Source of the DNA: Sulfuriferula sp. AH1
Lineage (GTDB): Bacteria > Pseudomonadota > Gammaproteobacteria > Burkholderiales > Sulfuriferulaceae
DNA: 64,000 nucleotides
NCBI RefSeq assembly: GCF_002162035.1
Contig: NZ_CP021138.1
Coordinates: 434,001 to 498,000 of the forward strand
Reading direction: 5' to 3'
This document shows, one piece after another, positions 55,600 to 64,000 of the stretch; positions within the stretch are counted from its first letter, which is position 1, and every line of letters begins with the position of its first letter. The position numbers and the translations under genes are program-made. The notes beneath the pieces are model-generated. The model was not told the DNA's origin, did no database searches, and saw only the letters and a program-made list of their open reading frames with translations.

Positions 55600-56234
55600 G
55601 ATGGGGTATCGGTCAGCTGTGCGGTAGGGGAATTATAGCGGTTTAACAGTTCGGCAGTTTCGAATATCGGCAGACCCATGACGCCGGAATAACTTCCGTT
55701 CAGATGACGGACGAAAATCGCGCCGCGGCCTTGTATGGCATAACCGCCAGCCTTGTCCAGCGGTTCGCCGCTGATGGCATACTGTTCGATTTCATGGGAA
55801 GACAAATGTTTGAAAGTCACTTCGGAAACGCTGGTAAGCTGATGAACCCGGTTCTGATAGGCCAGCGCAACCGACGTCATCACCTGATGGGTGCGTCCAG
55901 ACAGTTTGGCTAGCATGGCGACAGCGCGTTCGACGCTGCCGGGTTTGCCGAGGATTTCGTTATCCAGCGTGACCGTGGTATCCGCGCCGAGCACAGGATG
56001 GCGCAGGATGCCACGTTGGCAGGCACGTTGCCAGCCCAGCTCGGCTTTGGCCAGCGCGATGCGCGCAACATAATCATGGGGTAATTCGTTTTCCTTCGGC
56101 GTTTCATCGACGTCGCAGCGGCCGCTCGTTTCGCGCAGCAGCAATACGTCGTAATTTACCCCCATCTGTGCCAGCAATTCACGGCGGCGGGGGGAACGGG
56201 AAGCCAGATAAATGCGGGGCGGGAAATTATTCAC
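55596..56234 (-). CDS. maf: Maf-type nucleoside triphosphate pyrophosphatase (YhdE-like)
   Basis: House-cleaning enzyme that hydrolyses dTTP/UTP and modified nucleotides to monophosphates. Characteristic motifs are [17 protein letters not shown] at the start, [17 protein letters not shown] in the middle, and [20 protein letters not shown] and [18 protein letters not shown] at the end. The GGYAIQGRG form fits the YhdE (dTTP/UTP) rather than the YceF (m7GTP) subfamily. Its 212 residues are normal. It overlaps rlmH by 8 bases and rng by 4 bases. Confidence 0.92.
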   Translation of the reverse strand: MNNFPPRIYLASRSPRRRELLAQMGVNYDVLLLRETSGRCDVDETPKENELPHDYVARIALAKAELGWQRACQRGILRHPVLGADTTVTLDNEILGKPGSVERAVAMLAKLSGRTHQVMTSVALAYQNRVHQLTSVSEVTFKHLSSHEIEQYAISGEPLDKAGGYAIQGRGAIFVRHLNGSYSGVMGLPIFETAELLNRYNSPTAQLTDTPS

Positions 56235-56697
56235 GATGGTAGGGATGGTTCTGGGTAATGCTCCAGGCGCGGTACAGCTGTTCTGCGAGCAGTACGCGTA
56301 CCATGCCGTGCGGGAGGGTGAGCCGGGAAAGTGCGAATAGCTTGTCGCCGCGTTGTTTCACGTCGTCGTGCAAGCCGTCCGCACCGCCAATAATAAAACA
56401 GGTATCGCGCCCGGCACCTTGCCATTCGCGTAAATGGCCGGCCAGGGCAAGGGTGGTGAGCTGTTCGCCGCGTTCATCCAGCGCCCACACCGTGGCGTCG
56501 CGTGGAATGGCGGCGAGGATGCGGTCGCGTTCGGCGATTTTGATTTGCTCGCCGGTCTTGCCGCTGGCGCGTTTTTCGGGCTTGAGCTCGAGCAGATGGA
56601 TAGCCGTTTCTCTGGGCATGCGTTTGGCATACTCGTCAAAGCCGGCACTGATCCAGTCCGGCATTTTCTGCCCTACTGCGATGATGTACAGTTTCAT
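56227..56697 (-). CDS. rlmH: 23S rRNA pseudouridine1915 N3-methyltransferase RlmH
   Basis: SPOUT-fold methyltransferase that modifies pseudouridine 1915 in helix 69 of 23S rRNA, acting on assembled 70S ribosomes. Signature segments: [26 protein letters not shown] (start), [29 protein letters not shown] and the C-terminal [23 protein letters not shown] knot. The 156 residues match the family. It lies 26 bases after rsfS, the widely conserved rsfS-rlmH pair. Confidence 0.95.
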   Translation of the reverse strand: MKLYIIAVGQKMPDWISAGFDEYAKRMPRETAIHLLELKPEKRASGKTGEQIKIAERDRILAAIPRDATVWALDERGEQLTTLALAGHLREWQGAGRDTCFIIGGADGLHDDVKQRGDKLFALSRLTLPHGMVRVLLAEQLYRAWSITQNHPYHRE

Positions 56698-56723
56698 GGC
56701 ACGCTACGATCAATGCTCGGGTT

Positions 56724-57080
56724 TCAGGCTTCGCTCTGGCGGCGGCTGCGCTGATCGGCGGCGGCGCTCCATAAGGCTTCCAGGTTGTAATACTGGCGCA
56801 CGGCCGGCTGCATCACGTGCACGATGACGCTGCCGAGGTCGAGCAACACCCATTCACCTGAAGCCAGTCCTTCGATGCCCTGATCGGGTATGCCGGCTTC
56901 CTTGAGTTTTTCCTGCACGTTATGGGCAATGGCTTTGGTCTGGCGCGTGGAGTCGGCGCTGGCAATCACCATGCGTTCGAACAGCGAACTTTGTGCCGAA
57001 ACGTCCAGCACAACGATGTCCTGGCCTTTGATATCTTCAATGGCCTCAACAACGGCGGCGGTAATCTGATCTGTATTCAT
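56724..57080 (-). CDS. rsfS: ribosomal silencing factor RsfS
   Basis: Binds uL14 on the large ribosomal subunit and blocks 30S joining when nutrients are short. Motifs: IVVLDVSAQSSLFERMVIASADSTRQTKA and the C-terminal WVLLDLGSVIVHVMQP, with the tyrosine-rich YYNLEALW. The 118 residues are normal, including a short charged tail. It overlaps nadD by 4 bases, the usual nadD-rsfS arrangement. Confidence 0.95.
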   Translation of the reverse strand: MNTDQITAAVVEAIEDIKGQDIVVLDVSAQSSLFERMVIASADSTRQTKAIAHNVQEKLKEAGIPDQGIEGLASGEWVLLDLGSVIVHVMQPAVRQYYNLEALWSAAADQRSRRQSEA

Positions 57081-57754
57081 GCGGTTTCCGGTAAGTAAAG
57101 TTGATGGGCGTTAATGTAATCAAGCACCGCATCGGGGAGTAAATAGCGCGGGTTGCGCCCAGCGCGTAAGGTATCACGAATATGCGTGGCTGAAATGTCC
57201 AGCGCCGTGATCGGGCGCGTCACGATCAATCCGGCCGGACAGGTATTGAGATCCTCCGGATTGGCCATGCGCGTCTCGATCGCATCACGCAGGATGTCCG
57301 CCATGGCGTCTTTCCAGGTGCTTTGCGGGAATCCGGGGCGATGGGCGATGGCGATGTGGGCGAGATCGAACAGTTCCTGCCAGTTATGCCAGCTGGACAG
57401 CCCGAGGAAAGCGTCCGCGCCAAGCAGCAAACACAATGGTTGATTACTGCCCAGCTCGGCGCGCAGCGAATGCAGGGTGTCTACCGTATAGGATAAACGC
57501 GGCAGCTGGACTTCACGCTGATCGACGACGAAACGCGGATTGTTGGCGGTGGCAATCTTCACCATCGCCAGTCGATGGGGAGCGTCGGTGCGCGGCCGGC
57601 TGCGATGCGGCGGCGTACCGGCGGGGACGAAGCGGACATGGTCCAGCTCCAATGCCTCGGCCATTTCTTCGGCCAGGCGCAGATGCCCGAAATGGATCGG
57701 GTCGAAGGTGCCGCCGAAGATGCCGATAGGCCGCAAATTACGTGGATTACCCAC
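57077..57754 (-). CDS. nadD: nicotinate-nucleotide adenylyltransferase NadD
   Basis: Joins ATP to nicotinate mononucleotide in NAD synthesis. The nucleotidyltransferase motif [20 protein letters not shown] is at the N-terminus (H-x-G-H form HFGH), and the C-terminal [21 protein letters not shown] carries the ISSTxIR-type element. The 225 residues are normal. It overlaps proA by 8 bases and rsfS by 4, so all are translated from one mRNA. Confidence 0.95.
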   Translation of the reverse strand: MGNPRNLRPIGIFGGTFDPIHFGHLRLAEEMAEALELDHVRFVPAGTPPHRSRPRTDAPHRLAMVKIATANNPRFVVDQREVQLPRLSYTVDTLHSLRAELGSNQPLCLLLGADAFLGLSSWHNWQELFDLAHIAIAHRPGFPQSTWKDAMADILRDAIETRMANPEDLNTCPAGLIVTRPITALDISATHIRDTLRAGRNPRYLLPDAVLDYINAHQLYLPETA

Positions 57755-59003
57755 GTATGTGCCCGTCGCCGAGTACTACCCATTTTTGCGAAGTGAGGCC
57801 TTCCAGACCAACCGGGCCGCGGGCATGGATCTTGTCAGTGGAAATGCCGATTTCGGCACCCAAACCATATTCGAAACCGTCGGCGAAACGGGTCGAGGCA
57901 TTTACCATGACGCTGCTGGAGTCGACCTCGCGCAGGAAGCGGCGCGCGCGCGTGTAATTCTCGGTAACGATGGCATCGGTGTGTTGCGAGCCGTAGTGAT
58001 TGATGTGGCTGATCGCCGCATCCATGTCGTCGACCACGCGGATGGAAATGATCGGCGCCAGGTACTCGGTGAACCAGTCTTCATCAGTCGCCGGGTTAAT
58101 GCCATTGAGTATGCTCTGGGTGATGGCGCAGCCGCGCATTTCCACTCCCTTGGCGATATAAATCGCGGCAATCTCGGGCAATACCTGAGCGGCCACGCCT
58201 TGCGCTACCAGCAAGGTCTCCGTGGTGTTGCAGGTGCCGTAGCGGCTGGTTTTGGCGTTGTCGGCGATACGCACTGCCTTGGTCAGATCGGCATGATCGT
58301 CGATATACACGTGGCACACGCCATGCAAATGCTTGATGACCGGAATACGCGCTTCGTTCATCAGGCGCTCGATCAGGCCTTTGCCGCCACGCGGAACGAT
58401 GACGTCGACAAATTCGCGCATGGTAATCAGTTCGGCCACCGCGGTGCGATCCGTGGTATTGATGACTTGTACTGCGGTTTCCGGCAGACCGGCTGCAGCG
58501 AGTCCTTCGCGCACACAGACTGCAATGGCCTGGTTGCTGTGCAGCGCCTCGGAGCCGCCGCGCAGGATCGCTGCATTGCTGGATTTCAGACACAGCCCGG
58601 CGGCATCGGCGGTCACGTTCGGCCGCGCTTCGTAAATAATGCCGATGACGCCCAGCGGTACGCGCATTTTCCCGACCTGGATACCTGACGGGCGATATTT
58701 GAGATCGGTGATCTCGCCGACCGGATCTGGCAACGCGGCGATCTGGCGCAGGCCTTCGGCCATGCCGGTGATGGATTTGGCGTTCAACGCCAACCGGTCG
58801 AGCAACGCCGCGTCCAGTCCGTTGGCGCGCGCTGCAGCCATGTCCTGGCCATTCGCGGCCTGTAAAATTTCCGTGTCGCGTTCGATAGCGTCAGCGATTG
58901 CCAGCAGCGCACGATCCTTGGCAAGTGTGTCAGCGCGTGCCAGGGCGCGGGAAGCCGTGCGTGCTGCTTGCCCAATCTGGTGCATATAGGTTTTAATATC
59001 CAT
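57747..59003 (-). CDS. proA: glutamate-5-semialdehyde dehydrogenase (gamma-glutamyl phosphate reductase)
   Basis: Second step of proline synthesis: NADPH reduction of gamma-glutamyl phosphate. The catalytic cysteine is in [13 protein letters not shown]; other landmarks are [41 protein letters not shown] and the C-terminal [19 protein letters not shown]. The 418 residues are normal. It opens the minus-strand operon; the 45-base gap to the divergent exported-repeat gene must hold both starts. proB is not in the window. Confidence 0.95.
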   Translation of the reverse strand: MDIKTYMHQIGQAARTASRALARADTLAKDRALLAIADAIERDTEILQAANGQDMAAARANGLDAALLDRLALNAKSITGMAEGLRQIAALPDPVGEITDLKYRPSGIQVGKMRVPLGVIGIIYEARPNVTADAAGLCLKSSNAAILRGGSEALHSNQAIAVCVREGLAAAGLPETAVQVINTTDRTAVAELITMREFVDVIVPRGGKGLIERLMNEARIPVIKHLHGVCHVYIDDHADLTKAVRIADNAKTSRYGTCNTTETLLVAQGVAAQVLPEIAAIYIAKGVEMRGCAITQSILNGINPATDEDWFTEYLAPIISIRVVDDMDAAISHINHYGSQHTDAIVTENYTRARRFLREVDSSSVMVNASTRFADGFEYGLGAEIGISTDKIHARGPVGLEGLTSQKWVVLGDGHIRG

Positions 59004-59048
59004 CTTTAACCACTGCGTTGAAAATTAAAACTTAATTTTAACCTAAAA

Positions 59049-60725
59049 ATGAAAATATCGAATTTTTTAATCGGTCTCGGTTTGCTGCTGTCCAGCCATG
59101 TGCCGGCGCTGGCTGGCGGGCTGGATGACGCCAAACAATTGGCTGACGCCGGTTCGCCGCAATTGGCATTGTTGCAGCTGGATCAGGGGTTGGCACATGC
59201 CAGTCAGGATGCGCGTCCGGACTGGCTGCGCTGGCAATGGCAGTTACTGGGGAAAGTCGGCCAGACCGATGATGTGCTCAAACGTGCCGCCGCTTTGCCG
59301 GAAGATGCTCCGGATGATGTCAAGCATACGGCTGCGTTACTGGCGGCGCGGGCAGCTATAAAGAAAGGCGATGGCAGTCTGGCGCGAGGCTATCTGGCTA
59401 AGCTGCTATGGGTGCTGCCGAGCGACAAGGTCGAGTATCAGGAGTTGCGTAATCTGGCCGTACAAAGTCATCTGCTGCCGCAGCCGGATGGCGAAGCGGC
59501 CAGCGTGATGTTGCGCTATCAGCAGGATTTTGGCGTGGATGTGGCATTGCTGCATATCTATGCGCTGGCGATGCTGCAGGCGGGGCGTGCAACCGACGTC
59601 AATTGGGTGCGGACGCAATTGGTCAATAATGACCCGATGGCGGCGTTGATCGATGCGGCTGGCGGCCAATTGAGTGACGATGACAGCAAACAGCGTTTGC
59701 AGGCGGTACTCGGCAGCGATGCCAGTGCACCGATGCTGTTAGTGGCACGCAAGATCGCGGCACAAATGAACGCCCCCGAGTTGCAGATACAGATCAGCGA
59801 GCATTTGCTCAATCTGACTGCCGCGCCTGATGAAGCGAGTGCACCCGCCTTGTGGAAGGCCTATCGCGACCTGACCCAGAGTTTTGGCAATGTCAGGTTG
59901 CTGCTGTTTGGTTCCGATGCCGGCTGGGCCGATCTGGCGCGGGAGTCGGCGTCGACCGATCCGGTGATGGCGCGGGCTATCTGGGCGTACCTGGCACGCG
60001 ATGGCAAAGACCCGGCATTGCGCAGTTCGGCGCAACAGCAATTCCTGGAGCAATTGCTGGCGCAACATCTCGATCGTGCTGCATTGCGTCTGTTCGTATC
60101 GGTGTGGCCCGGATTGCCGGCGTCGGCATTCAACGCGACGGTGCGCTATCGTCTGGGCAAGCTGGCGCTGGATGCAGGCGAATTCGAGCTGGCCGCAGGC
60201 CTGTGGCATGACCTGGATGCGCCAGCGGAAGGCGTCGATGCGGCGGATTGGCAAGCACGTCGCGCGGCCTTGTACGCACGCCTTCATGACTGGCCATCCG
60301 CTGCCAAGGCGGTGTCGGCGTGGCTGACAGGATTGTCGGCAGTGCCGTCCGCTTCCGGCTGGCAGATGCTGGCAGTGGTGCAGCAGTTATCCCGGCAGGC
60401 ATCTGAGGCAGCGTCGGCACGCGACTTGCTCACACGCTTGTTACCTGTCGTCGAGCCGTTGCAACGGCGTGCCGTGCTGTATCGGCTGGGGCAGCTAGCC
60501 GCTGCCGACAAACAGCCGGCAGCGGCCGCACAATGGTATTTGCAGGCGGCGACGGAAATGCCGCAGGCTGATGCCATGACCGTGCAATCCCGCCTCGATG
60601 CGGCAGCCAGCCTGGAGCAGGCAGGTTTGCATGAAGATGCCGGCATGCAGTATCAATGGGTGTTGAAAAACAGTACGGACGCGGCACAACAAGCGGCGGC
60701 CAGTTATGCGCTCAGCCTCCGCTGA
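59049..60725 (+). CDS. exported helical-repeat protein of unknown function
   Basis: A 558-residue protein with a signal peptide (MKISNFLIGLGLLLSSHVPALAGG) and an otherwise Ala/Leu/Gln-rich helical sequence like TPR or Sel1-type solenoids. Repeat-like units include AKQLADAGSPQLALLQLDQGLA, ALDAGEFELAAGLWHDL and ADKQPAAAAQWYLQAATEMP. No catalytic motif or known domain is apparent to me. It starts divergently from proA and overlaps the start of ogt by 20 bases. It may be a periplasmic scaffold, but function is unknown. Confidence 0.7.
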   Translation: MKISNFLIGLGLLLSSHVPALAGGLDDAKQLADAGSPQLALLQLDQGLAHASQDARPDWLRWQWQLLGKVGQTDDVLKRAAALPEDAPDDVKHTAALLAARAAIKKGDGSLARGYLAKLLWVLPSDKVEYQELRNLAVQSHLLPQPDGEAASVMLRYQQDFGVDVALLHIYALAMLQAGRATDVNWVRTQLVNNDPMAALIDAAGGQLSDDDSKQRLQAVLGSDASAPMLLVARKIAAQMNAPELQIQISEHLLNLTAAPDEASAPALWKAYRDLTQSFGNVRLLLFGSDAGWADLARESASTDPVMARAIWAYLARDGKDPALRSSAQQQFLEQLLAQHLDRAALRLFVSVWPGLPASAFNATVRYRLGKLALDAGEFELAAGLWHDLDAPAEGVDAADWQARRAALYARLHDWPSAAKAVSAWLTGLSAVPSASGWQMLAVVQQLSRQASEAASARDLLTRLLPVVEPLQRRAVLYRLGQLAAADKQPAAAAQWYLQAATEMPQADAMTVQSRLDAAASLEQAGLHEDAGMQYQWVLKNSTDAAQQAAASYALSLR

Positions 60726-61200
60726 ACCGCATTACGATGCGGTGCTTGCTGCGCCGTTTGCGCATCTGGGCGTAATGGCGGATGCGCAAGGAGTGCGGCG
60801 GATAGATTTTTTGCCGGCCGATTTCCCGCTTCAGGCAGGCTCGACTCCGCATGTGCAGCGTCTGGTGCAGGGGCTGGCGCACTATTGGCGTGATCCTGTG
60901 CAAACATTCGACGTACCTCTGTCGTACCAGGGTAGCGAGCATCAACTGCGGGTGTGGCAGGCGTTGCTCGCCATCCCCGTCGGACAGACACGCAGTTATG
61001 GCGATATTGCCAGGGAGATCGGTTCCAGTCCGCGTGCTGTCGGCCAGGCATGCGGCGCCAATCCGCTGCCTATTCTGATCCCGTGCCACCGCGTAGTGGC
61101 CAGGGCCGGCCCTGGAGGGTTCATGCACCGCAGGGATGATGCCGCACTGGCCTACAAGGACTGGCTGCTGCGGCATGAGTCCGGCGCCGCCCGCAGATGA
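60706..61200 (+). CDS. ogt: methylated-DNA-[protein]-cysteine S-methyltransferase (Ogt)
   Basis: DNA repair protein that removes O6-methyl from guanine by transfer to its own cysteine, a one-use reaction. The active site is LIPCHRV with Cys127; the helix-turn-helix arm is SYGDIAREIGSSPRAVGQACG. The 164 residues are normal. The start overlaps the upstream gene by 20 bases, an unusually long overlap but with a good N-terminus. It overlaps xerD by 4 bases. Confidence 0.93.
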   Translation: MRSASAEPHYDAVLAAPFAHLGVMADAQGVRRIDFLPADFPLQAGSTPHVQRLVQGLAHYWRDPVQTFDVPLSYQGSEHQLRVWQALLAIPVGQTRSYGDIAREIGSSPRAVGQACGANPLPILIPCHRVVARAGPGGFMHRRDDAALAYKDWLLRHESGAARR

Positions 61201-62087
61201 ATCCGGATACCCGGCAACTCATAGACGGATTTTGTGATCTGGTCTGGCTGGAAGACGGGCTGGCTGCCAATACCATGCAGAGTTATCGCCGCGATCTGAT
61301 GCAATTGGCCACCTGGCTGGCGGGAAAATCGTTACTTGCGGTGACGCAGACCGACCTGGAAAGCTATCTGCATTATCGTTATGCGCAACGTGCCAGTCCG
61401 CGCAGTACCGCACGCCAGCTGTCGGCATTCAAACGCTTTTACCGGCTAGCGCTGCGCGACGGGCGCATTGCGCAAGATCCGACGTTGAAAATCGACACGC
61501 CCAAGCTGCCGCGCACACTGCCAAAGTCCATGAGCGAAGCCGAAGTCGAAGCCCTGCTGGCTGCGCCGGTCGGTGAAGAGCCGCTGGCGGTACGGGATCG
61601 GGCGATGCTGGAAATTCTTTATGCCAGCGGTTTGCGTGTATCCGAGTTAGTCGGCTTGCACCTGCGCAGCGTGAATATCGATATGGGCGTGGTGCAGGTC
61701 ATCGGCAAGGGCAGTAAGGAGCGTCTGGTGCCGCTGGGAGAAGTCGCGGTGGATGCGCTGCTGCAGTACATCCGGCACGCGCGGCCGCAGCTGTTGCACG
61801 GGCGGGTGAGCGATGCCTTGTTCGTGACCCAGCGCGGGGAAGCGATGACGCGCCAGGCTTTCTGGTATCTGATCAAACGCCGTGCACGGCAGGTAGGATT
61901 GACGAAACTGCCGTCGCCGCATGTGATGCGCCATGCCTTTGCGACCCATCTGCTGAATCATGGCGCGGACTTGCGTGTGGTGCAATTGTTGCTGGGGCAT
62001 GCCGATATCGCTACGACCCAGATCTATACGCATGTCGCCCGTGAACGTCTCAAGCAGCTGCATGCCAGGCATCATCCGCGTGGCTAG
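61197..62087 (+). CDS. xerD: site-specific tyrosine recombinase XerD
   Basis: Recombinase that, with XerC, resolves chromosome dimers at dif during division. All catalytic residues are present: Arg147 (LYASGLRVSE), Lys171 (GKGSKER), His242 and Arg245 (HVMRH), His268 (LLGH) and Tyr277 (TTQIYTHV). The N-terminal core-binding domain is normal (DLVWLEDGLAANTMQSYRRD). Length 296 is typical. XerD rather than XerC is suggested by the close spacing to E. coli XerD residues and by LEILYASGLRVSELVGL. Its end overlaps the convergent TauE gene by 4 bases. Confidence 0.93.
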   Translation: MNPDTRQLIDGFCDLVWLEDGLAANTMQSYRRDLMQLATWLAGKSLLAVTQTDLESYLHYRYAQRASPRSTARQLSAFKRFYRLALRDGRIAQDPTLKIDTPKLPRTLPKSMSEAEVEALLAAPVGEEPLAVRDRAMLEILYASGLRVSELVGLHLRSVNIDMGVVQVIGKGSKERLVPLGEVAVDALLQYIRHARPQLLHGRVSDALFVTQRGEAMTRQAFWYLIKRRARQVGLTKLPSPHVMRHAFATHLLNHGADLRVVQLLLGHADIATTQIYTHVARERLKQLHARHHPRG

Positions 62088-62827
62088 GATTGTGCGGCGA
62101 AAGCCTTGACCATCAGGCTGATACTGCTGCCAAGCAACAACAAGCCGATCAGCCGCATCATCTGCTCGCGACTCAGGCCAACATGGGCGCGATGTCCCAA
62201 CGTCAAGCCGAGGGCGACCACGGGCATGGCGGCGAGGTAGGAAAACAGCAGGCGCGTGTCCGAAAACAGGCCAGCGTAGGCAAAACTGCTGATGCGTAAT
62301 GAGCCTTCAATTAGAATCAATCCGGAAAAAGTGGCGCGCAATGCGGTCTTGTCGCTGATGCGATGTCCCAGATAAATGATGTAAGGCGGGCCGCCGGTGC
62401 CGAATAACGAGCCGACTGTGCCGCCGCCCAATCCCGCAGGAATGGCCCATTTGCGCGAGATGGGCTTGTCGCCGTGTAGATTGAACAGCGAGCGAAACCC
62501 GAAAATGGCGACGAAAACCGACAGCGTGATGAGCATGGGCTGCATCGGCAGACTCGTCAGCAAGTGAGTGCCGAGCAATATACCGATAATGCTGAACGGA
62601 ATCAGCGTGCGGATTTCGCGCCAGTTAACCTGACGCAAATTGACTCCGCTCAACATCACCGAGGCGGAAAAATCCAGTAGCAGCATCAGCGGTACGACAA
62701 AAGTCAGCGGCAGCCATAACGCCATGATGGGAATGGCGACCAGACCGGAACCGAAACCGGATGTGCCGCGGATGAAATAAGCTGCGAGCAGGATGAGGCC
62801 GGAGAGCGCGATGAGTTCCGCGCTCAA
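62084..62827 (-). CDS. TauE/SafE family sulfite exporter-like permease
   Basis: A polytopic membrane protein of about 247 residues with seven or eight hydrophobic segments. The family pattern is present in both halves: AAYFIRGTSGFGSGLVAIPIMAL and the second-half IPAGLGGGTVGSLFGTGGPPYIIYL. Members are linked to export of sulfite or other sulfur anions, and to import of small organic acids; the substrate is unknown. The likely start is a TTG (62827) that overlaps the folB stop as TTGA. A longer frame continues upstream inside folB but reads as non-protein-like and was rejected. Confidence 0.83.
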   Translation of the reverse strand: MSAELIALSGLILLAAYFIRGTSGFGSGLVAIPIMALWLPLTFVVPLMLLLDFSASVMLSGVNLRQVNWREIRTLIPFSIIGILLGTHLLTSLPMQPMLITLSVFVAIFGFRSLFNLHGDKPISRKWAIPAGLGGGTVGSLFGTGGPPYIIYLGHRISDKTALRATFSGLILIEGSLRISSFAYAGLFSDTRLLFSYLAAMPVVALGLTLGHRAHVGLSREQMMRLIGLLLLGSSISLMVKAFAAQS

Positions 62828-63180
62828 GCTTTTTGCCCGCGTTCGATGCAGATGCCCAGCTGTTTGATGCCGCGGACCACGGCCAGTTTGGTCACGCATA
62901 CCTTGACCCATGGCGAGCCGAATTCGGTCAATATCACTTGTGCCACATGTTCGGCCAGTGCTTCCACCAGATTGAAATTGCGCTGTGCTACGGTATCGCG
63001 GATGCGTTGCGCGACATCGGCATAATTGATGGAGTCGGCGACATCGTCGGTTTGGCAGGCACGGCTGTGCGGCAAGCCGATCTCGAGATCGAGCTGTACG
63101 GTTTGCGGTACTTTGCGTTCCCACTCGTAAATGCCGATAATCATTTGCAATCTGAAATCACGCAAAAACAGCGTATCCAT
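62824..63180 (-). CDS. folB: dihydroneopterin aldolase FolB
   Basis: Cleaves dihydroneopterin to hydroxymethyl-dihydropterin in folate synthesis. The start MDTLFLRDFRLQMIIGIYEWE and the motifs PQTVQLDLEI and NLVEALAEHVAQVIL are typical. About 118 residues. I chose the ATG at 63180, with AAGG upstream; an in-frame ATG at 63198 is less likely. It is divergent from the last gene; the 120-base gap has only a TACAAT-like element (63260-63265). It overlaps the permease start. Confidence 0.92.
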   Translation of the reverse strand: MDTLFLRDFRLQMIIGIYEWERKVPQTVQLDLEIGLPHSRACQTDDVADSINYADVAQRIRDTVAQRNFNLVEALAEHVAQVILTEFGSPWVKVCVTKLAVVRGIKQLGICIERGQKA

Positions 63181-63300
63181 GAGGTTTTGCCTTAGCATTA
63201 AAAGACATCATTTTAACCCTATTAGGATGTTGTGTGATGGCGCAGTTACGCTACGCGGTTACAATGCCGTCTGTTTGCCGCTTTTTAAGAAAGAAACAAA

Positions 63301-64000
63301 ATGTTCGCAATCCCTGAAATCAGGCCCGGTCAATCCATAGAACTGCTCAAGGCTTTGCATATCCTCACGCGGGACGGCAAGCTGAATCAGGATAGCCGAC
63401 GCAAGCTGAAGCAGGTCTACCACCTGTATCAGTTCATCGAGCCGCTGTTGCAGGAGATAGGCGGGAATGTGCAACTGGTGGATCACGGCGCGGGCAAATC
63501 GTATCTGGGTTTTATTCTTTACGACCTGTTCTTCAAGCAGCGCAATGACGCGTCGCACATCTACGGCATCGAAACGCGCGAAGCATTGGTGCAAAGCTCG
63601 GTCGAGCTGGCCCAGCAATTGGGTTTTGCCGGCATGTCATTCCTCAACCTGTCGGTGGCGGATTCGATCACATCGGCCCTGTTGCCGGAAAAGATCGATG
63701 TTGTCACGGCCTTGCATGCCTGCGATACCGCTACCGATGATGCCATCCGTTTCGGATTGGAGAAGCAAGCCAGGTTCATGGTGCTGGTGCCGTGCTGCCA
63801 GGCCGAAGTTGCGGCGGCCCTGCGGCAGGGCAAGGCACAGGCGTTAGCGCGCGGAGCGCTGGCCGAAGTTTGGCGGCATCCGATCCATACCAGGGAATTC
63901 GGCAGTCATCTGACCAATGTATTGCGCTGTCTGCAGCTGGAAGCGCATGGCTATCAGGTCACGGTGACAGAGCTGGTGGGGTGGGAGCATTCGATGAAGA
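63301..64000 (+). CDS. SAM-dependent methyltransferase-like protein, N-terminal fragment
   Basis: The frame is open from an ATG at 63301 to the end of the window without a stop (about 233 residues). Start MFAIPEIRPGQSIELLKALH follows a purine-rich AAGAAAGAAA. It contains a class I methyltransferase SAM-site pattern, VQLVDHGAGKSYLGFILYD, then GIETREALVQSSVELAQQLG, and VTALHACDTATDDAIRFGL followed by VPCCQAEVAAAL. These resemble the Methyltransf_32 type (CPC/CCQ motif, as in RNA or small-molecule methyltransferase relatives). The C-terminus is missing, so its length and substrate cannot be judged. Confidence 0.75.
   Translation, partial: MFAIPEIRPGQSIELLKALHILTRDGKLNQDSRRKLKQVYHLYQFIEPLLQEIGGNVQLVDHGAGKSYLGFILYDLFFKQRNDASHIYGIETREALVQSSVELAQQLGFAGMSFLNLSVADSITSALLPEKIDVVTALHACDTATDDAIRFGLEKQARFMVLVPCCQAEVAAALRQGKAQALARGALAEVWRHPIHTREFGSHLTNVLRCLQLEAHGYQVTVTELVGWEHSMK

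Noticed and set aside
57540-58688. Plus-strand open frame of 382 codons antisense to nadD and proA
   Set aside because: Both minus-strand genes are clearly real and overlap in a conserved operon.
62828-63124. N-terminal extension of about 99 codons on the TauE/SafE permease
   Set aside because: It lies inside folB in another frame and reads as Arg/Ser/Gln-rich, unlike any permease N-terminus.

Overview
The window is a stretch of bacterial chromosome that looks betaproteobacterial. The evidence is gene content and order: pilMNOPQ-aroK, rubredoxin next to pilGHIJ-chpA, proA-nadD-rsfS-rlmH-maf-rng, engB-hemB, System II cytochrome c maturation (resB-ccsB) beside a diheme cytochrome c4, and small betaproteobacterial families such as DUF2863 and the DUF3683 FAD/Fe-S oxidoreductase. 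A placement in or near Nitrosomonadales (Sulfuricella/Gallionella-like) fits, but is only an impression. I see no insertion sequence, prophage, CRISPR array, tRNA or rRNA, and no obvious break in base composition. Genes are densely packed, often overlapping by 4 nt.

Layout. 1-4.7 kb: the end of secA, a DUF2863 gene, a pteridine reductase (minus), a MidA-type methyltransferase and waaA. 4.7-7.0 kb (minus): pcm, a rhodanese and a TolC-type outer-membrane protein. 7.0-10.1 kb: a TPP riboswitch, thiC and uppP. 10.1-19.5 kb (minus): the type IV pilus chemosensory operon pilG-pilH-pilI-pilJ-chpA. 19.6-22.6 kb: rubredoxin (minus), then thiD-thiE-hemL, with hemL frameshifted. 22.7-26.6 kb (minus): cytochrome c4, resB and ccsB. 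26.7-31.4 kb: engB, a structured leader and hemB, then (minus) a nucleotidyltransferase-like gene with a frameshifted end and PBP1A. 31.6-37.2 kb: pilMNOPQ and aroK. 37.3-42.9 kb (minus): a DUF3683 FAD/Fe-S protein, a DJ-1/PfpI protein and a DUF4197 protein. 42.9-46.1 kb: two thioredoxin-like proteins around a DinB protein, hemJ and an RlmL-type methyltransferase. 46.1-48.3 kb (minus): pilT-pilU. 48.3-54.1 kb: yggS-proC-yggT, a dynamin-like GTPase and a FimV-like gene with an in-frame amber codon. 54.1-59.0 kb (minus): proA-nadD-rsfS-rlmH-maf-rng. 59.0-64.0 kb: an exported repeat protein, ogt, xerD, (minus) a TauE/SafE permease and folB, and a methyltransferase that runs off the end.

Themes. 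Type IV pilus functions occupy four loci: the signalling operon, the alignment and secretin operon, the retraction ATPases and a FimV-like hub. Haem and cytochrome functions also recur: hemL, hemB, hemJ, System II maturation factors, cytochrome c4 and two thioredoxin-like proteins that could reduce apocytochrome thiols. Thiamine genes are split between riboswitch-controlled thiC and a separate thiDE unit.

Most noteworthy: three conserved genes carry single lesions (hemL, the nucleotidyltransferase-like gene and the FimV-like gene), which may be consensus errors or real decay. There are also several regulatory structures: a TPP riboswitch with an RBS-sequestering hairpin, a folded engB-hemB intergenic RNA, a possible leaderless aroK transcript, and an attenuator-like hairpin inside the pil-chp operon. 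I did not find a clearly new multi-gene system. The best candidates for new biology are the dynamin/FimV-like pair and the tightly head-to-head thioredoxin/DinB/HemJ cluster.
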